Numbered from the stretch's first letter, positions 25,027 to 37,115 are shown. The stretch: DNA of 64,000 nucleotides from Paenibacillus senegalimassiliensis (GCF_001486585.1 NZ_LN909046.1:620001-684000); one strand, 5' to 3'. The notes: a model not told the origin generated them from the sequence alone. A program made the numbers and translations.

Positions 25027-26871
25027 TTGAACCTGCGGATTAAATTATTCACCGCTTTTCTGGGCCTGGTCATCATTCCTTTGTTCATCCTGGGTATTAT
25101 TACCTTCTTTGTTACATTTCGTTCAATTGAAACGAAATACAGTCAGCAGACGCAGTATTCGCTCAAGTCGATTGGATATAGCATCAAGAATGTATTTCAA
25201 GAGATGGATAATGTGACGGATAACGGGATTGCCAAGGGAGTGTTTCAGGCTGCACTATCCGCCAAGGACCCTGATAGTCAGGACTTGACGGCAACCACAC
25301 AGCTTGAGCTGAATGCCAATCAGAAGAACTTCCGCTCCCTGCTCTATAGCCACCCGGCTATTGATTACGCTTTCCTGTACAATATCCACGGGGGACGGAA
25401 GTCGAATGTGACAGCCATTTTCAATAAGGAAAATTTCGAGACATTGCCTTATGAGCAATTTCGTGAGCATCCTTTGTACAATGAGGTTATGTCGCTGAAT
25501 GGTCAGCCGAAGTGGATTGCTCCACACGAATATCCCGAGTTGACCGGATCGGACAATGTATTTACTCAAATTCGTTTGATCAAGGAGCTAAGTAATCTTG
25601 AACGGGTTGGCGTACTGGTGGTGCAGATTAAGAACTGGGAGCTTGAGAAGATTTTCACAAATTTGAAGCTGGGCAGCAACATGCGGGATACCCGCTTTAT
25701 GCTGGTCAACGATAACGGACTGATTTTATACGACTATCAGGAGGAATTGGACGGGCAGCAGATAGGTACTTATATGCCTAAAGAGTGGCAGTCCGGTCAA
25801 GCTTATCGAAGCTTCAAGAGCAAGTTTAACGGCCAGGAAAGTGTAGTCTCTATTTATAAGTTGCAGGATTTCTCGTGGAGCCTGGTATCCATTACTTCAT
25901 GGAATTATTTGTCGCAGGAGGTTACGACCTTTGCCAAATGGTTCGTAGCTATCATCTGTATTTGTGTGCTGACGGCGATGCTGTTCAACTTTATATTTAT
26001 GAACCGAATTACCGGGACAATCGGCGTGATTGTCCGCTTCATGCGTAAGGTCGAAAGCGGTGATCTGGGCGCGAGAGTGGATGAGAAGGGCGATGACGAA
26101 CTACTGCTGCTGCAGAAGGGCTTCAATAACCAGATGGATAAAATTAATGAACTGTTCGAGCAGGTTAAGCGAGAGCAATTGCAAAAGGCGAACGCGGAGC
26201 TGCGGGTACTGCAAGCACAGATCAAGCCGCATTTTCTGTTCAATACCCTGGAATCCATTAATGTGCTGGCGGTGCAAAATGAAGGACGCAAGGTGAGCGA
26301 AATGGTATTGCGTCTTGCTAGCATTTTGCGAATTAGTATTCAGGATAAGGAAGAGATCAAGCTGCGGCTGGAAGTGGAGCATTTACGCAACTATCTGGAA
26401 ATTCAGAAATTCCGCTTCGATGATTTGTTTGACTATGAACTAGATGTTCCGGCTGAAATGATGGATTGCCTGCTGCTTAAGCTGACTCTTCAGCCATTGG
26501 TGGAGAACTCTATTCAACATGGCTTTGAAGGGATTGACTATAAAGGGCGAATTACAGTTACGGGAAGGCTTACGCCGCAGCAAATTCTGCTGCGGGTCGA
26601 GGATAACGGCATAGGGATGACCAACGAGCAGTTGGCCAGCATTCAATATGCTGAGCTGGAGGATCCGGCAGAAGGGCCGGTAGCGGCATACCCTAGTCAT
26701 GAACGGCGAGGCCTTGGGCTTCGCAGTGTCTACGATCGGCTGAGATTTCAATATGGGGCGAAATATGGTTTGTTTATTTGTTCACAGCCGGGGCAGGGAA
26801 CGATAATACAATGTGTGATACCTAGATATGGGGCGGGTGATCCGGGTGAGATTGAAGGCGCTATTGGTTGA
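25027..26871 (+). CDS. Sensor histidine kinase, YesM type
   Basis: A 614-residue membrane kinase. It has an N-terminal membrane segment (about 7-29), an extracellular sensor domain of about 270 residues, a second membrane segment near 300-325, a HAMP domain (VRFMRKVESGDLGARV), a His_kinase domain with phospho-acceptor H402 in QIKPHFLFNTLES, and a HATPase domain (VENSIQHGF, DNGIGM, GLGLRSV). YesM/YesN pairs in this group usually control adjacent carbohydrate uptake genes, which fits the position after the ABC importer. The start codon is TTG 25027. It overlaps the response regulator gene, showing tight coupling. Confidence 0.93.
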   Translation: MNLRIKLFTAFLGLVIIPLFILGIITFFVTFRSIETKYSQQTQYSLKSIGYSIKNVFQEMDNVTDNGIAKGVFQAALSAKDPDSQDLTATTQLELNANQKNFRSLLYSHPAIDYAFLYNIHGGRKSNVTAIFNKENFETLPYEQFREHPLYNEVMSLNGQPKWIAPHEYPELTGSDNVFTQIRLIKELSNLERVGVLVVQIKNWELEKIFTNLKLGSNMRDTRFMLVNDNGLILYDYQEELDGQQIGTYMPKEWQSGQAYRSFKSKFNGQESVVSIYKLQDFSWSLVSITSWNYLSQEVTTFAKWFVAIICICVLTAMLFNFIFMNRITGTIGVIVRFMRKVESGDLGARVDEKGDDELLLLQKGFNNQMDKINELFEQVKREQLQKANAELRVLQAQIKPHFLFNTLESINVLAVQNEGRKVSEMVLRLASILRISIQDKEEIKLRLEVEHLRNYLEIQKFRFDDLFDYELDVPAEMMDCLLLKLTLQPLVENSIQHGFEGIDYKGRITVTGRLTPQQILLRVEDNGIGMTNEQLASIQYAELEDPAEGPVAAYPSHERRGLGLRSVYDRLRFQYGAKYGLFICSQPGQGTIIQCVIPRYGAGDPGEIEGAIG

Positions 26872-28453
26872 CGATGAGATTCATATCCTGAGCAACCTTT
26901 CCAAAGTGTTGCCGTGGGAAGATATGGGGTTTGAAATCGTTGGTTTGGCGAGGAACGGGAGGGATGCACTGGAAGCAGCTTCCGAGCATCGCCCCGATTT
27001 GATCTTAAGCGATATTCGTATGCCGATTATGGATGGAATCATGCTGTTGCAGCAAGTAAGAGAACGGGATATATCCTGTGAGTTCCTGTTGCTGACCGGC
27101 TATCAGGAATTCGAGTATGCACGCACGGCGATAAGATACGGCGTCAAGGACTACATATGCAAGCCCATCAATTATGTGGAGCTTGAGGACACCGTACGAG
27201 GTATTGCCCGGCAAATTCGGGAAAAACGTAAAACGCTTAATAAGGAGCGGCGGTTGAATCAAGTGGTTGATTTGGCTAACGAGAACTTTCTGCTTCATTC
27301 CTTACTGGGTCAGGAGACCGACCAGGAGGACCTGCTGTGGGAGGAAGAGGAGGGCGTAGTTATCCGTCCTTCTTACGCCATGCTGCTCCTCGATCTGGAG
27401 GGGTATTCCCATCGTTCCATCAATTGGACGCTTCATGAGCGGAAGGCGTGGAATCTGCATATCAGGCATGCGCTCAGAGAGCTATTCGGGGAGCTGCTTC
27501 CAGGTATGACGGTATTGCAAATCAGGGAGGGCGAGTGGTGTCTCGTATTTACCATGCAGCCCGGAGATGAACCTATAGCCAAGGAACTGCTATACCCGGG
27601 TTATGAGCGGATACAACGGGTAGTTCGGGATAAGGAAGACTTTCCGGTTCGCATCTGTCTGGAATCCGAGCTTCATCCTTTGCAGGAGTTGTCCACGGTC
27701 TATCATCAATTAAGGCGGAAATTGATACTAAACAAAGGGCAGGATTGGCTCGTGGAAGCCAAGGTGCAAGGGATGGACGAATATCCTTCGGAATCAAGTC
27801 GAACGGAAGCCCAGTGGGGGTGGATTGAGCAGCTTGGGACCGCACTTCGGGGCGGTAACCATGAAGCGCTTGAGCATATTGCCTCAGAACTAAAGACTTA
27901 TGTCGGTTATTTGGAAGAGCAGCGGGCAGGGGCGGCAGAGAAGTTGCTTCATTATTTGCTGATTCATTTACTGAGGGAGATGCGTGAGTTGCAGATGCTG
28001 TCCGGAGAGCAGGAGGCGGTATTATGGCAAAAGCTGCAGCACCCTCTGGATATTCAGGAGCTTCTGTCCCTGATTGTATCGCTCATAGACCAATCGCGAA
28101 GCTCTCTTTCCGCCAAGAAGACATCTGAACTATTGATGATGTCGGCGCAAAATTATATTCAAAACCACTTGGGCGATGATTTCGGAATCGAGGATATTGC
28201 CGATTATTTAGGAATTAGCAGCAGCTACTTTTGCCTATTGTTCAAGAATCATTTCGGGGAAACTTTTGTGGAGTATTTAACGAAGCAACGTATGGAGATG
28301 GCTAAATGCCTGCTGCGCAGCAGCGAGCGCTCCATCGCGCAAATTAGCAGTTCAATCGGCTATCAGGAACGCCGCTATTTCACCAAGGTCTTTCAGAAGT
28401 ATACGGGGATGACCCCGTCGGACTTTCGGCTTAAGGAAACGAGCGTATCCTGA
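26846..28453 (+). CDS. Response regulator, YesN/AraC type
   Basis: About 535 residues: an N-terminal receiver domain (LLVDDE, phospho-acceptor D56 in LSDIRMP, and K in the KPINY region), a long linker of about 280 residues typical of YesN, and a C-terminal AraC helix-turn-helix pair (DFGIEDIADYLGISSSYFCLLFKNHFGE and SIAQISSSIGYQERRYFTKVFQKYTGMTP, each a separate motif). Partner of the preceding kinase. The start is not settled: ATG 26828, GTG 26837, GTG 26846 and TTG 26852 are all in frame and none has a clear binding site; 26846 leaves a short lead before the receiver fold. It overlaps the kinase gene by 26 bases. Confidence 0.9.
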   Translation: MRLKALLVDDEIHILSNLSKVLPWEDMGFEIVGLARNGRDALEAASEHRPDLILSDIRMPIMDGIMLLQQVRERDISCEFLLLTGYQEFEYARTAIRYGVKDYICKPINYVELEDTVRGIARQIREKRKTLNKERRLNQVVDLANENFLLHSLLGQETDQEDLLWEEEEGVVIRPSYAMLLLDLEGYSHRSINWTLHERKAWNLHIRHALRELFGELLPGMTVLQIREGEWCLVFTMQPGDEPIAKELLYPGYERIQRVVRDKEDFPVRICLESELHPLQELSTVYHQLRRKLILNKGQDWLVEAKVQGMDEYPSESSRTEAQWGWIEQLGTALRGGNHEALEHIASELKTYVGYLEEQRAGAAEKLLHYLLIHLLREMRELQMLSGEQEAVLWQKLQHPLDIQELLSLIVSLIDQSRSSLSAKKTSELLMMSAQNYIQNHLGDDFGIEDIADYLGISSSYFCLLFKNHFGETFVEYLTKQRMEMAKCLLRSSERSIAQISSSIGYQERRYFTKVFQKYTGMTPSDFRLKETSVS

Positions 28454-28471
28454 AGGAGAGGAGGAGTATAA

Positions 28472-30082
28472 GTGAATTTGACGGAATGGAGTCTGGAAGA
28501 GAAGCTCGGACAGTTATTTATTTGCGGGTTCCACAGCCTGGAGCCCGACGAGCAAATTCAGACTTTGGTGCAGCGTTATCATGTAGGGGGGATCGTTTAT
28601 TTCCGGCGCAATATTCAATCTGTAGCCCAGCTTGCTGATTTATCGCAGAGTTTGCAACAGCTTCCTCGTCGTCACCAGGAGGTGCCCCTCTTCATCTCTA
28701 TAGATCAGGAAGGGGGCATGGTTGCACGGCTGGATCACGAGGGGATGAGCCGGATTCCTGGCAATATGGCCCTGGGAGCGACAAATAACCCGGCGTTAAC
28801 GGAAGAGGTTGCCGTCCTGGCGGCAAGGGAAATGCTGGCCTTGGGCATTAACTTCAACTTTGCGCCGTGTGTCGATGTCAACAATAACCCGGCGAACCCG
28901 GTCATTGGCGTTCGCTCGTTTGGGGAGAACCCGGAGCAGGTGGCGGCTCATGGCACGGCGGCCATTCACGGGTATCAGCGTGAAGGCGTAATTGCCACGG
29001 CCAAGCATTTTCCCGGCCATGGTGATACGGATGTCGATTCCCATTTGGGCTTGGCTAGCGTTCCCCATGATCGGAGGCGGCTACAGCAGGTGGAATTGCT
29101 GCCGTTCCGTGCCGCTATTGAGGCGGGAGTAGACGCCATTATGACGGCTCACGTCATCTTCCCGGCCTTTGAGCCGGAAGAGGTTCCGGCTACCCTGTCT
29201 CGGCGGGTTCTAACAGATCTATTACGTGGTGAACTTGGTTACGATGGAGTGGTCGTGACCGACTGTCTGGAAATGCAGGCGATCGCCCGCCATTTTGGTG
29301 TGGGAGAAGGAGCGGTAAGGGCGATTGAAGCGGGAGCTGACCTGGTGCTGGTGAGCCATACGCTGGCGGACCAGATCGCTGCAATTGAAGCGGTGACCGC
29401 AGCCGTACGCAGCGGGAGAATCAGCGAGGAGCATATCGACCGCTCAGTCGAGCGTGTTCTGACCTTAAAGCAGCAGCGGCTGAGAAACTCGCTGCCCTTG
29501 GGGGCCACTCCGCCAGCGGTAACCATCCCGTTGACGCCGGAAGACGAGAGCGGGGATATTTTGCGCCGCGCGGCAGAGGGAAGCGTCACGCTGGCGCGTG
29601 ACGAGGGAAGCCTGCCGATTCGGCTGGATGAACCGGTTCTGGTGGTCTGGCCAGAGCTGCGGCATACAACCGAGGTCGATGAACCGGCGGTGTACACTTA
29701 TACGCTGGCAGAGGCTTTGGAGCAACTCCATCGTCAGGTAGAGGTGGCGGTCATCGGCGTGCGGGCTTCCGAGCCAGAGATCGCTGCCGTATTGGAGCGG
29801 AGCGCGTCATTCACGCAAATCGTTGTAGCTACCTATACGGCGGTAGGAGAACTTGACCAGGGGCAACAAACCCTGGTACAGAGATTAATACAGCAAGCTG
29901 GCGACAAGCGAATCGTTGTCGTTTCCACCCGTAATCCCTATGATCTACGGGCATTTCCTGAGGTGGGTACCTATTTGTGTTTGTATGAGAATCGGCCGCC
30001 AGCGCTGGATGCCGTTGCCGAAGTGCTCGTTGGCCGCTTGCAACCGCAGGGCGTTCTGCCAGTCAGCTTAACTACGAATTGA
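28472..30082 (+). CDS. Glycoside hydrolase family 3 protein, NagZ-like beta-N-acetylhexosaminidase
   Basis: A 536-residue GH3 enzyme. The barrel domain carries DQEGG, the NagZ-type catalytic loop KHFPGHGDTDVDSH (K178, with D189 and H191 as the unusual acid/base dyad) and nucleophile D264 in VVTDCLEM. A second domain (about 350-536) follows, as in the B. subtilis NagZ. No signal peptide is seen, so it probably acts in the cytoplasm, on GlcNAc-containing oligosaccharides or muropeptides brought in by the ABC importer upstream; the substrate is inferred from the catalytic loop. GTG 28472 follows GAGAGGAGGAG, 18 bases after the regulator. Confidence 0.9.
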   Translation: MNLTEWSLEEKLGQLFICGFHSLEPDEQIQTLVQRYHVGGIVYFRRNIQSVAQLADLSQSLQQLPRRHQEVPLFISIDQEGGMVARLDHEGMSRIPGNMALGATNNPALTEEVAVLAAREMLALGINFNFAPCVDVNNNPANPVIGVRSFGENPEQVAAHGTAAIHGYQREGVIATAKHFPGHGDTDVDSHLGLASVPHDRRRLQQVELLPFRAAIEAGVDAIMTAHVIFPAFEPEEVPATLSRRVLTDLLRGELGYDGVVVTDCLEMQAIARHFGVGEGAVRAIEAGADLVLVSHTLADQIAAIEAVTAAVRSGRISEEHIDRSVERVLTLKQQRLRNSLPLGATPPAVTIPLTPEDESGDILRRAAEGSVTLARDEGSLPIRLDEPVLVVWPELRHTTEVDEPAVYTYTLAEALEQLHRQVEVAVIGVRASEPEIAAVLERSASFTQIVVATYTAVGELDQGQQTLVQRLIQQAGDKRIVVVSTRNPYDLRAFPEVGTYLCLYENRPPALDAVAEVLVGRLQPQGVLPVSLTTN

Positions 30083-30136
30083 GTGGATCTCGTCTGCTTC
30101 TTTGCGTAAACATAAGTTCAGCTTATATAGCTTAAT

Positions 30137-30190
30137 TAGGGGTGCCCCGAATAATCATCGCAAGATGATTTAAGGGCGCCCCCTTTAATT
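30137..30190 (+). terminator. Terminator after the GH3 gene
   Basis: Two-level hairpin: AGGGG-GCCC pairs with GGGC-CCCCT, enclosing ATCATC/GATGAT, followed by TTTAATT. It ends the sugar transport unit. Confidence 0.8.
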
Positions 30191-30349
30191 ATGACGCCTG
30201 TCTTATGGCCCATAGAAGGGCTTATTAAATAAATTGGGGAATTCACGTGATTAATGTCGGCTAAGCTAGAAACTTTTCGAGTTTACCTGCGTTTAATACA
30301 TTGTGAGTAAAGTGGATATACAAAATGGGAGAGCAAAGGGAGTTTAAGA

Positions 30350-32560
30350 ATGAATTTTAGGAGATTATTAATCACCACGATTTTGGCAGCATCGCAAGTC
30401 GCCATGGTTCTTCCGGCAAGTGCGGAGGAATTGGGCCAGGAGAACCAGCCGGAGGTTCATATAACCGATCAAGGAACAGAAGCCGGTGTCTTGAATCAAG
30501 AAGGGACAGAGCAAGAGGTTACCAATGAAGTACAGTCAGGAGAGACTATTACTGATCCTAACGCTGACGTAAATGGGGAAAACGAAGGCGAAACGGTAAC
30601 AGGTGAAACCGAGCAAGGAACAGTGGAAGGCGAAGTAGTGCTTCCACCTGTAGTACCTAACAATCAGACTGAAAATAGTACAAGCGGCTCCGGCCAACTA
30701 GTCCTTATGGTGAACAGCAACAAGATGTACCAGAACGGCAAGGAGTATCTTGCGGGTCATCCGATGGAAGTCAAGGACGGGGTATCTTACATCTCCATTC
30801 GTGCTATTGTTGAGCGCGCGGGATTTCAGCTTTCATTCGATAATTCCACCAAAGAAACGATTATTAAGCGGGGAACAGATGAACTTCGCTTTAAATTAGA
30901 TACCACTAGCTACAAAGTCAACGGTGTGACACAAACCATGAGAGGGAAATCATATTCGGCGAAGAACAATTTTATGGTGCCGTTAACGGCAATTACCAAG
31001 GCTTTGAATATCTCCTATTCGTATGATGCGGTAGGGAAAAAAGTCATCGTTAATTTGTCCACACTGCCAGAGGCTTCTTTTACAATTGGTAATAAAGAAG
31101 TCGTCGCCGGAGAGACACAGGTACAATACCTTACGACGGCTACTTCTCCAATCGGGTTGGAGATTGTGAACGAAGAGTGGATCGGGCGTCAGGAGATCTT
31201 TGAAACTCCGGGTAATTACACAGTTACTTACCGGGTGCAGGACTCCAGTGGTCAATGGAGTAATCCATACTCATTAACAATACGAGTGAACAAACCTCAT
31301 ACACCGCCGGTGGCAAACTTCACGACGGATAAAGATACGTATAAAATGGGTGAACTGATCACCTATACGGATCTTAGTACCGATGAGGTTGGCATTACCG
31401 AGCGTTATTGGGAAAACCAGGAATGGGCTTTCTTTACGCCGGGAACCATGACCATTCGCTTGAAGGTTGTAAACCAATTTGGATTGTATTCGACCTATGA
31501 GAAGACGATTACGATTACAAATGAAACACTTTATACGAGGGATGAATTCAACAAGTTGTTTATTCCGGTTGGCGAGAAATATACCTTTGAGGGAACACAG
31601 GTGCCAAGCTGGGAACGAGTGAAGTATTCATATAGCTCGGAAGACGTAACCCTGATTCGCAGTAATAGCCCGGAAACGGTATATTCCAAAGGCGTTGTGT
31701 ATCGTGAAACGGCGATTGGTGATACGCGCTTTATGATTCATCACGTCAACGCCACAGGCAAACCGGTAAAAATGTATGTTATTGCAACGAATAACAATGA
31801 TGCTACTGCTCGTTTGACGCAAAGTAACTTTGGCTTTGGTGGCCCAAGCATCTACGCCACGGCCGCGGGTAAAGCTTCAGTACAGCGTTATTTCGAATCG
31901 ATGCAGACAGGTAGCAAGTATAAAGATACCTGGTTCGCACCGGGTGAGAGCAAAATCATCTTAAATGAGTTGAGTGCTACAGCCATGAAGCAAGGCGACG
32001 TAATCTCATTGTTTGCCGATATGTACAGCGATCATACCCTGAATTATACGGTGATCATGATAGATAAGGATCAAGATCCATTTAAAACTTTGCCTTACCT
32101 CAGCGCGCTAGCACCTGATATTCATAACCGTGGTACGTATATGGAAGCCAACCGAAATATTGATTATGCCGGTCTAGTTGGCGAGACGCCTTCGAGATTG
32201 CTCATCGGTGATAACTCCAGTGACCCGTTCTTGATTGGTCATGATGGACCTACCGGGGAGTACCGGATGAATGCCGGGAATTTCGGAGTGCTCTACAAAA
32301 TAAGACTTCACCGTGTGGCTCCGAATACGTTGATTACCTTCAATCCGCGGGGGGGCTTCTATTCCGGCTCCATTATGGTGAATGGTAGCATTATCAACTT
32401 GCCAAATAACGGCGGGGTCAATGCGCCGAATGACAGTGCCGTACTGTTCCGCAACGGGGAGCGTGAGCAAACCGTAGAAATATTGTTTACCGCTTCACCG
32501 GGCAGCAACCTTTCCGTTAACCTGTTATTCCAGCAAATGCCGGAGAAGAAGAACGAGTAG
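30350..32560 (+). CDS. Secreted protein with copper amine oxidase-like N-terminal domain and PKD-like domain
   Basis: A 736-residue exported protein of unknown function. It has a signal peptide with cleavage near ASAEE (about residue 25) and an acidic Glu/Thr-rich linker to about 110. A Cu_amine_oxidN1-type domain follows (about 120-240, SYISIRAIVERAGF and FMVPLTAITKALN), then a PKD-like beta domain (about 325-400, PVANFTTDKDTYKMGE). A large C-terminal region of about 330 residues has no motif I recognise. There is no sortase signal or membrane anchor, so it is probably released or held by the first domain at the wall. It stands between two terminators. Confidence 0.75.
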   Translation: MNFRRLLITTILAASQVAMVLPASAEELGQENQPEVHITDQGTEAGVLNQEGTEQEVTNEVQSGETITDPNADVNGENEGETVTGETEQGTVEGEVVLPPVVPNNQTENSTSGSGQLVLMVNSNKMYQNGKEYLAGHPMEVKDGVSYISIRAIVERAGFQLSFDNSTKETIIKRGTDELRFKLDTTSYKVNGVTQTMRGKSYSAKNNFMVPLTAITKALNISYSYDAVGKKVIVNLSTLPEASFTIGNKEVVAGETQVQYLTTATSPIGLEIVNEEWIGRQEIFETPGNYTVTYRVQDSSGQWSNPYSLTIRVNKPHTPPVANFTTDKDTYKMGELITYTDLSTDEVGITERYWENQEWAFFTPGTMTIRLKVVNQFGLYSTYEKTITITNETLYTRDEFNKLFIPVGEKYTFEGTQVPSWERVKYSYSSEDVTLIRSNSPETVYSKGVVYRETAIGDTRFMIHHVNATGKPVKMYVIATNNNDATARLTQSNFGFGGPSIYATAAGKASVQRYFESMQTGSKYKDTWFAPGESKIILNELSATAMKQGDVISLFADMYSDHTLNYTVIMIDKDQDPFKTLPYLSALAPDIHNRGTYMEANRNIDYAGLVGETPSRLLIGDNSSDPFLIGHDGPTGEYRMNAGNFGVLYKIRLHRVAPNTLITFNPRGGFYSGSIMVNGSIINLPNNGGVNAPNDSAVLFRNGEREQTVEILFTASPGSNLSVNLLFQQMPEKKNE

Positions 32561-32570
32561 GGTAAGGACC

Positions 32571-32605
32571 AAGACACAGCGTTGAATCACGCTGTGTCTT
32601 TTTTT
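32571..32605 (+). terminator. Terminator after the secreted protein gene
   Basis: AAGACACAGCG / CGCTGTGTCTT hairpin with seven Ts. Confidence 0.92.
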
Positions 32606-32707
32606 GCAATCATTCCCCATATGTCCCCTTTCATTGACGCAGCAGCGAATTTGGGGCATTATTAGATAAGACGCATGGAGGTAGGATGTAGACGGGAGGA
32701 ATGTCAC

Positions 32708-33169
32708 ATGCTGTCGACAGAGGAAATTATCAGAGTAATGTCTAGCCGGGGCTTGAGAATTACCGATCAGCGCAGAAGCTTGGCCAAACTGTTCGCGGAA
32801 CGGGATGCTTATCTCACGCCGAGGGATGTTTACCAATATATGTGCAAGCAGTACAGTGGGCTTAGCTTCGATACCGTGTACCGCAATTTGCGGGTCATGG
32901 AGGAACTGGGTGTGCTTGAACAGGTTGTTTTTGAAGACGGCCTGAAGTTCAGAGCGGGTTGTAGCGAAGGTCATCATCATCACCACATGATTTGTTTGCA
33001 ATGTGAGAAGACCTATCCAATTCACTTCTGTCCGATGCCAATGGCAGATGCTCCAGAGCAATTCCAGGTCGTGAAGCACAAGTTCGAGGTGTTCGGATAT
33101 TGCAAGAACTGCCGCACGGATGGCAAAGCACAGGCAGAGCCGTCGCCGGAGCAGCACGAGGGGGCATAA
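32708..33169 (+). CDS. zur: Fur family zinc regulator Zur
   Basis: A 153-residue Fur-family repressor. The winged helix ([30 protein letters not shown], recognition helix [16 protein letters not shown]) is followed by a histidine run [14 protein letters not shown] and paired CxxC motifs (CLQC and CKNC) that hold the structural zinc. This pattern fits Zur better than Fur or PerR, which lack the same histidine cluster. A Zur-like operator at 36041-36054 before znuA supports the call. ATG 32708 follows GGGAGGA; the frame from 32675 is a longer but unsupported start. yidD starts two bases after the stop. Confidence 0.85.
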   Translation: MLSTEEIIRVMSSRGLRITDQRRSLAKLFAERDAYLTPRDVYQYMCKQYSGLSFDTVYRNLRVMEELGVLEQVVFEDGLKFRAGCSEGHHHHHMICLQCEKTYPIHFCPMPMADAPEQFQVVKHKFEVFGYCKNCRTDGKAQAEPSPEQHEGA

Positions 33170-33170
33170 G

Positions 33171-33455
33171 ATGGGCGTTGTTCGCAAGACGTTCCAGGCT
33201 CCGATTTATGTTTATCGCAAGTTCATATCGCCGCTCAAACCGCCGACCTGCCGGTTCTATCCGACTTGTTCGGCTTATGCTCTAGAGGCGATTGAGGTCC
33301 ATGGTCCCCTGGTGGGCTCTTGGCTTGCTGCTAAGCGCATTGCGAAGTGCCATCCGTTTCATCCGGGTGGTATTGATCTGGTGCCGCCCAAGGCGGAGAA
33401 GCTGCGGAGTGAAGAGATAACCACTTCATTGCAGAGCGACCAGGCCAAGCCGTAG
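33171..33455 (+). CDS. yidD: Membrane protein insertion efficiency factor YidD
   Basis: A 94-residue YidD protein, recognised by the conserved [19 protein letters not shown] segment and the [14 protein letters not shown] end. The family assists insertion of membrane proteins alongside YidC. It is usually near rpmH-rnpA-yidC; here it follows zur with a two-base gap and a GAGGGGG binding site inside the zur end, so the two are translationally linked. The C-terminal 15 residues are extra to the conserved core. Confidence 0.93.
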   Translation: MGVVRKTFQAPIYVYRKFISPLKPPTCRFYPTCSAYALEAIEVHGPLVGSWLAAKRIAKCHPFHPGGIDLVPPKAEKLRSEEITTSLQSDQAKP

Positions 33456-33510
33456 GGTTGGAGGCGGCCGGTGGCTTGACATGCCATGGAACAACTTTTA
33501 TTATAAATGA

Positions 33511-35844
<2,334 letters not shown>

Positions 35845-35860
35845 TCAATTGGGGCTGCTT

Positions 35861-35895
35861 TAGCCACCGGGACCCTCTTCCCGGTGGCTTTTTTC
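35861..35895 (+). terminator. Terminator after metG
   Basis: AGCCACCGGG / CCCGGTGGCT hairpin followed by TTTTTT. Confidence 0.93.
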
Positions 35896-36004
35896 TCGTT
35901 CACGCTCCTTCTCCAGCTCGACTTAGAAGTCAGGAAAGCTTGGACTGCGAGTAGAATCCCATGACCAGGTGGGCATGATGTAATATAACGAAGAATATTT
36001 TAAG

Positions 36005-36034
36005 TTGACAATGCTCTCGTAATAGTCCTATAAT
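36005..36034 (+). promoter_or_regulatory. Promoter of the zinc importer operon
   Basis: TTGACA (36005-36010) and TATAAT (36029-36034), spaced 18 bases. Start site expected near 36041. Confidence 0.75.
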
Positions 36035-36037
36035 CCT

Positions 36038-36058
36038 TTTGGTAATCATTACGATTTG
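36038..36058 (+). promoter_or_regulatory. Zur operator at the znuA promoter
   Basis: GGTAAT-C-ATTACGA at 36041-36054, flanked by T-rich and TTTG arms, matches the Bacillus Zur consensus TCGTAATnATTACGA with one or two mismatches in the left half. It covers the predicted transcription start, so zinc-bound Zur would block the promoter. Confidence 0.75.
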
Positions 36059-36077
36059 TAACGAGGAGGATTTTTAA

Positions 36078-37115
36078 ATGGTTTTGCCCAAATTGAAACG
36101 CAGAGCTGGCTTTGCAGCCTTGCTGCTCACGATACTGCTGGTGTTGTCCGCTTGCGGAAAAAGCACAGGCGGAGGCATCGTAGAGGGTAAGGTGAATGTC
36201 ATTACCAGCTTTTATCCGATATATGAGTTTGCTAAGGCGATCGGCGGCGAGGAAGCGAATGTGATCAATCTGTTGCCCACCGGTGTGGAGCCACATGATT
36301 GGACTCCGCGGAGCCAGGATATTTTGAATACGTCCAAAGCGCAATTGTTCTTATATAACGGAGCGGGCCTGGAGGGCTGGGTACCTAACTTCTTGAAGGG
36401 TCTGAATGCCGACGCGACCGTGAAGCCAATAGAGGTCAGCCAAGGCATCAAGTTGATTGAAAGCACGGGTGATGATGGCCACGGACATGGACAGGCTAGC
36501 AATCATGACGAAGCCGGGACAGAGAATGAGCATAGCCATGAAGATGAGGACCATGATGCAAATCATGAGTCTGAGGGAGAGACGGATAGCCATGCCGTGG
36601 ACCCGCATACTTGGGTCAGCCCCAAATCGGCGATGATTATGGCGGAGAACATTAAGAATAGCTACATCGAGGCAGATCCTGCACATCAGGAGCTATATGA
36701 GGCTCGTTATGAAGAGCTTGTCAGCAAGCTGCAGGCATTGGATGCGAAGTTCACCGAACAACTATCGTCCTTGCCTAAGAAAGAAATTGTCGTGTCTCAC
36801 CAGGCCTTTGGCTACTTGTGTCGGGATTATAATCTAACCCAACATGCTATTATGGGGCTTTCCCCCGAGGCGGAACCTAGAGCGCAGGACTTGATCACGC
36901 TGGCGAAGATGGTGAAGGAAGAGGGGATACGCTACATTTTCTTTGAAGAGCTGGTCTCTGACAAGTTGGCCAAGACCTTGGCTGCCGAAGCGGGCGTTGA
37001 GACCCTTGTCCTGAACCCGGTTGAAGGATTAACGAAGGATCAGGAGCAGGCGGGAGATAATTATTTCACGCTGATGGAGAAAAATTTGCAAAATTTGATG
37101 CTGGCCCTACAATAG
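36078..37115 (+). CDS. znuA: Zinc ABC transporter substrate-binding lipoprotein ZnuA/AdcA
   Basis: A 345-residue cluster A-I metal-binding protein. It has a signal peptide with lipobox LSAC (lipidated cysteine at about residue 26), the metal-site segment TGVEPHDWTP, a histidine- and acid-rich loop (about 133-173, with several HGH, HSH and HD repeats) typical of zinc-specific members, then VDPHTWVSP and SHQAFGYLCRDY. It captures zinc outside the membrane for ZnuBC. First gene of a Zur-controlled operon with the ATPase and permease following. Confidence 0.95.
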   Translation: MVLPKLKRRAGFAALLLTILLVLSACGKSTGGGIVEGKVNVITSFYPIYEFAKAIGGEEANVINLLPTGVEPHDWTPRSQDILNTSKAQLFLYNGAGLEGWVPNFLKGLNADATVKPIEVSQGIKLIESTGDDGHGHGQASNHDEAGTENEHSHEDEDHDANHESEGETDSHAVDPHTWVSPKSAMIMAENIKNSYIEADPAHQELYEARYEELVSKLQALDAKFTEQLSSLPKKEIVVSHQAFGYLCRDYNLTQHAIMGLSPEAEPRAQDLITLAKMVKEEGIRYIFFEELVSDKLAKTLAAEAGVETLVLNPVEGLTKDQEQAGDNYFTLMEKNLQNLMLALQ

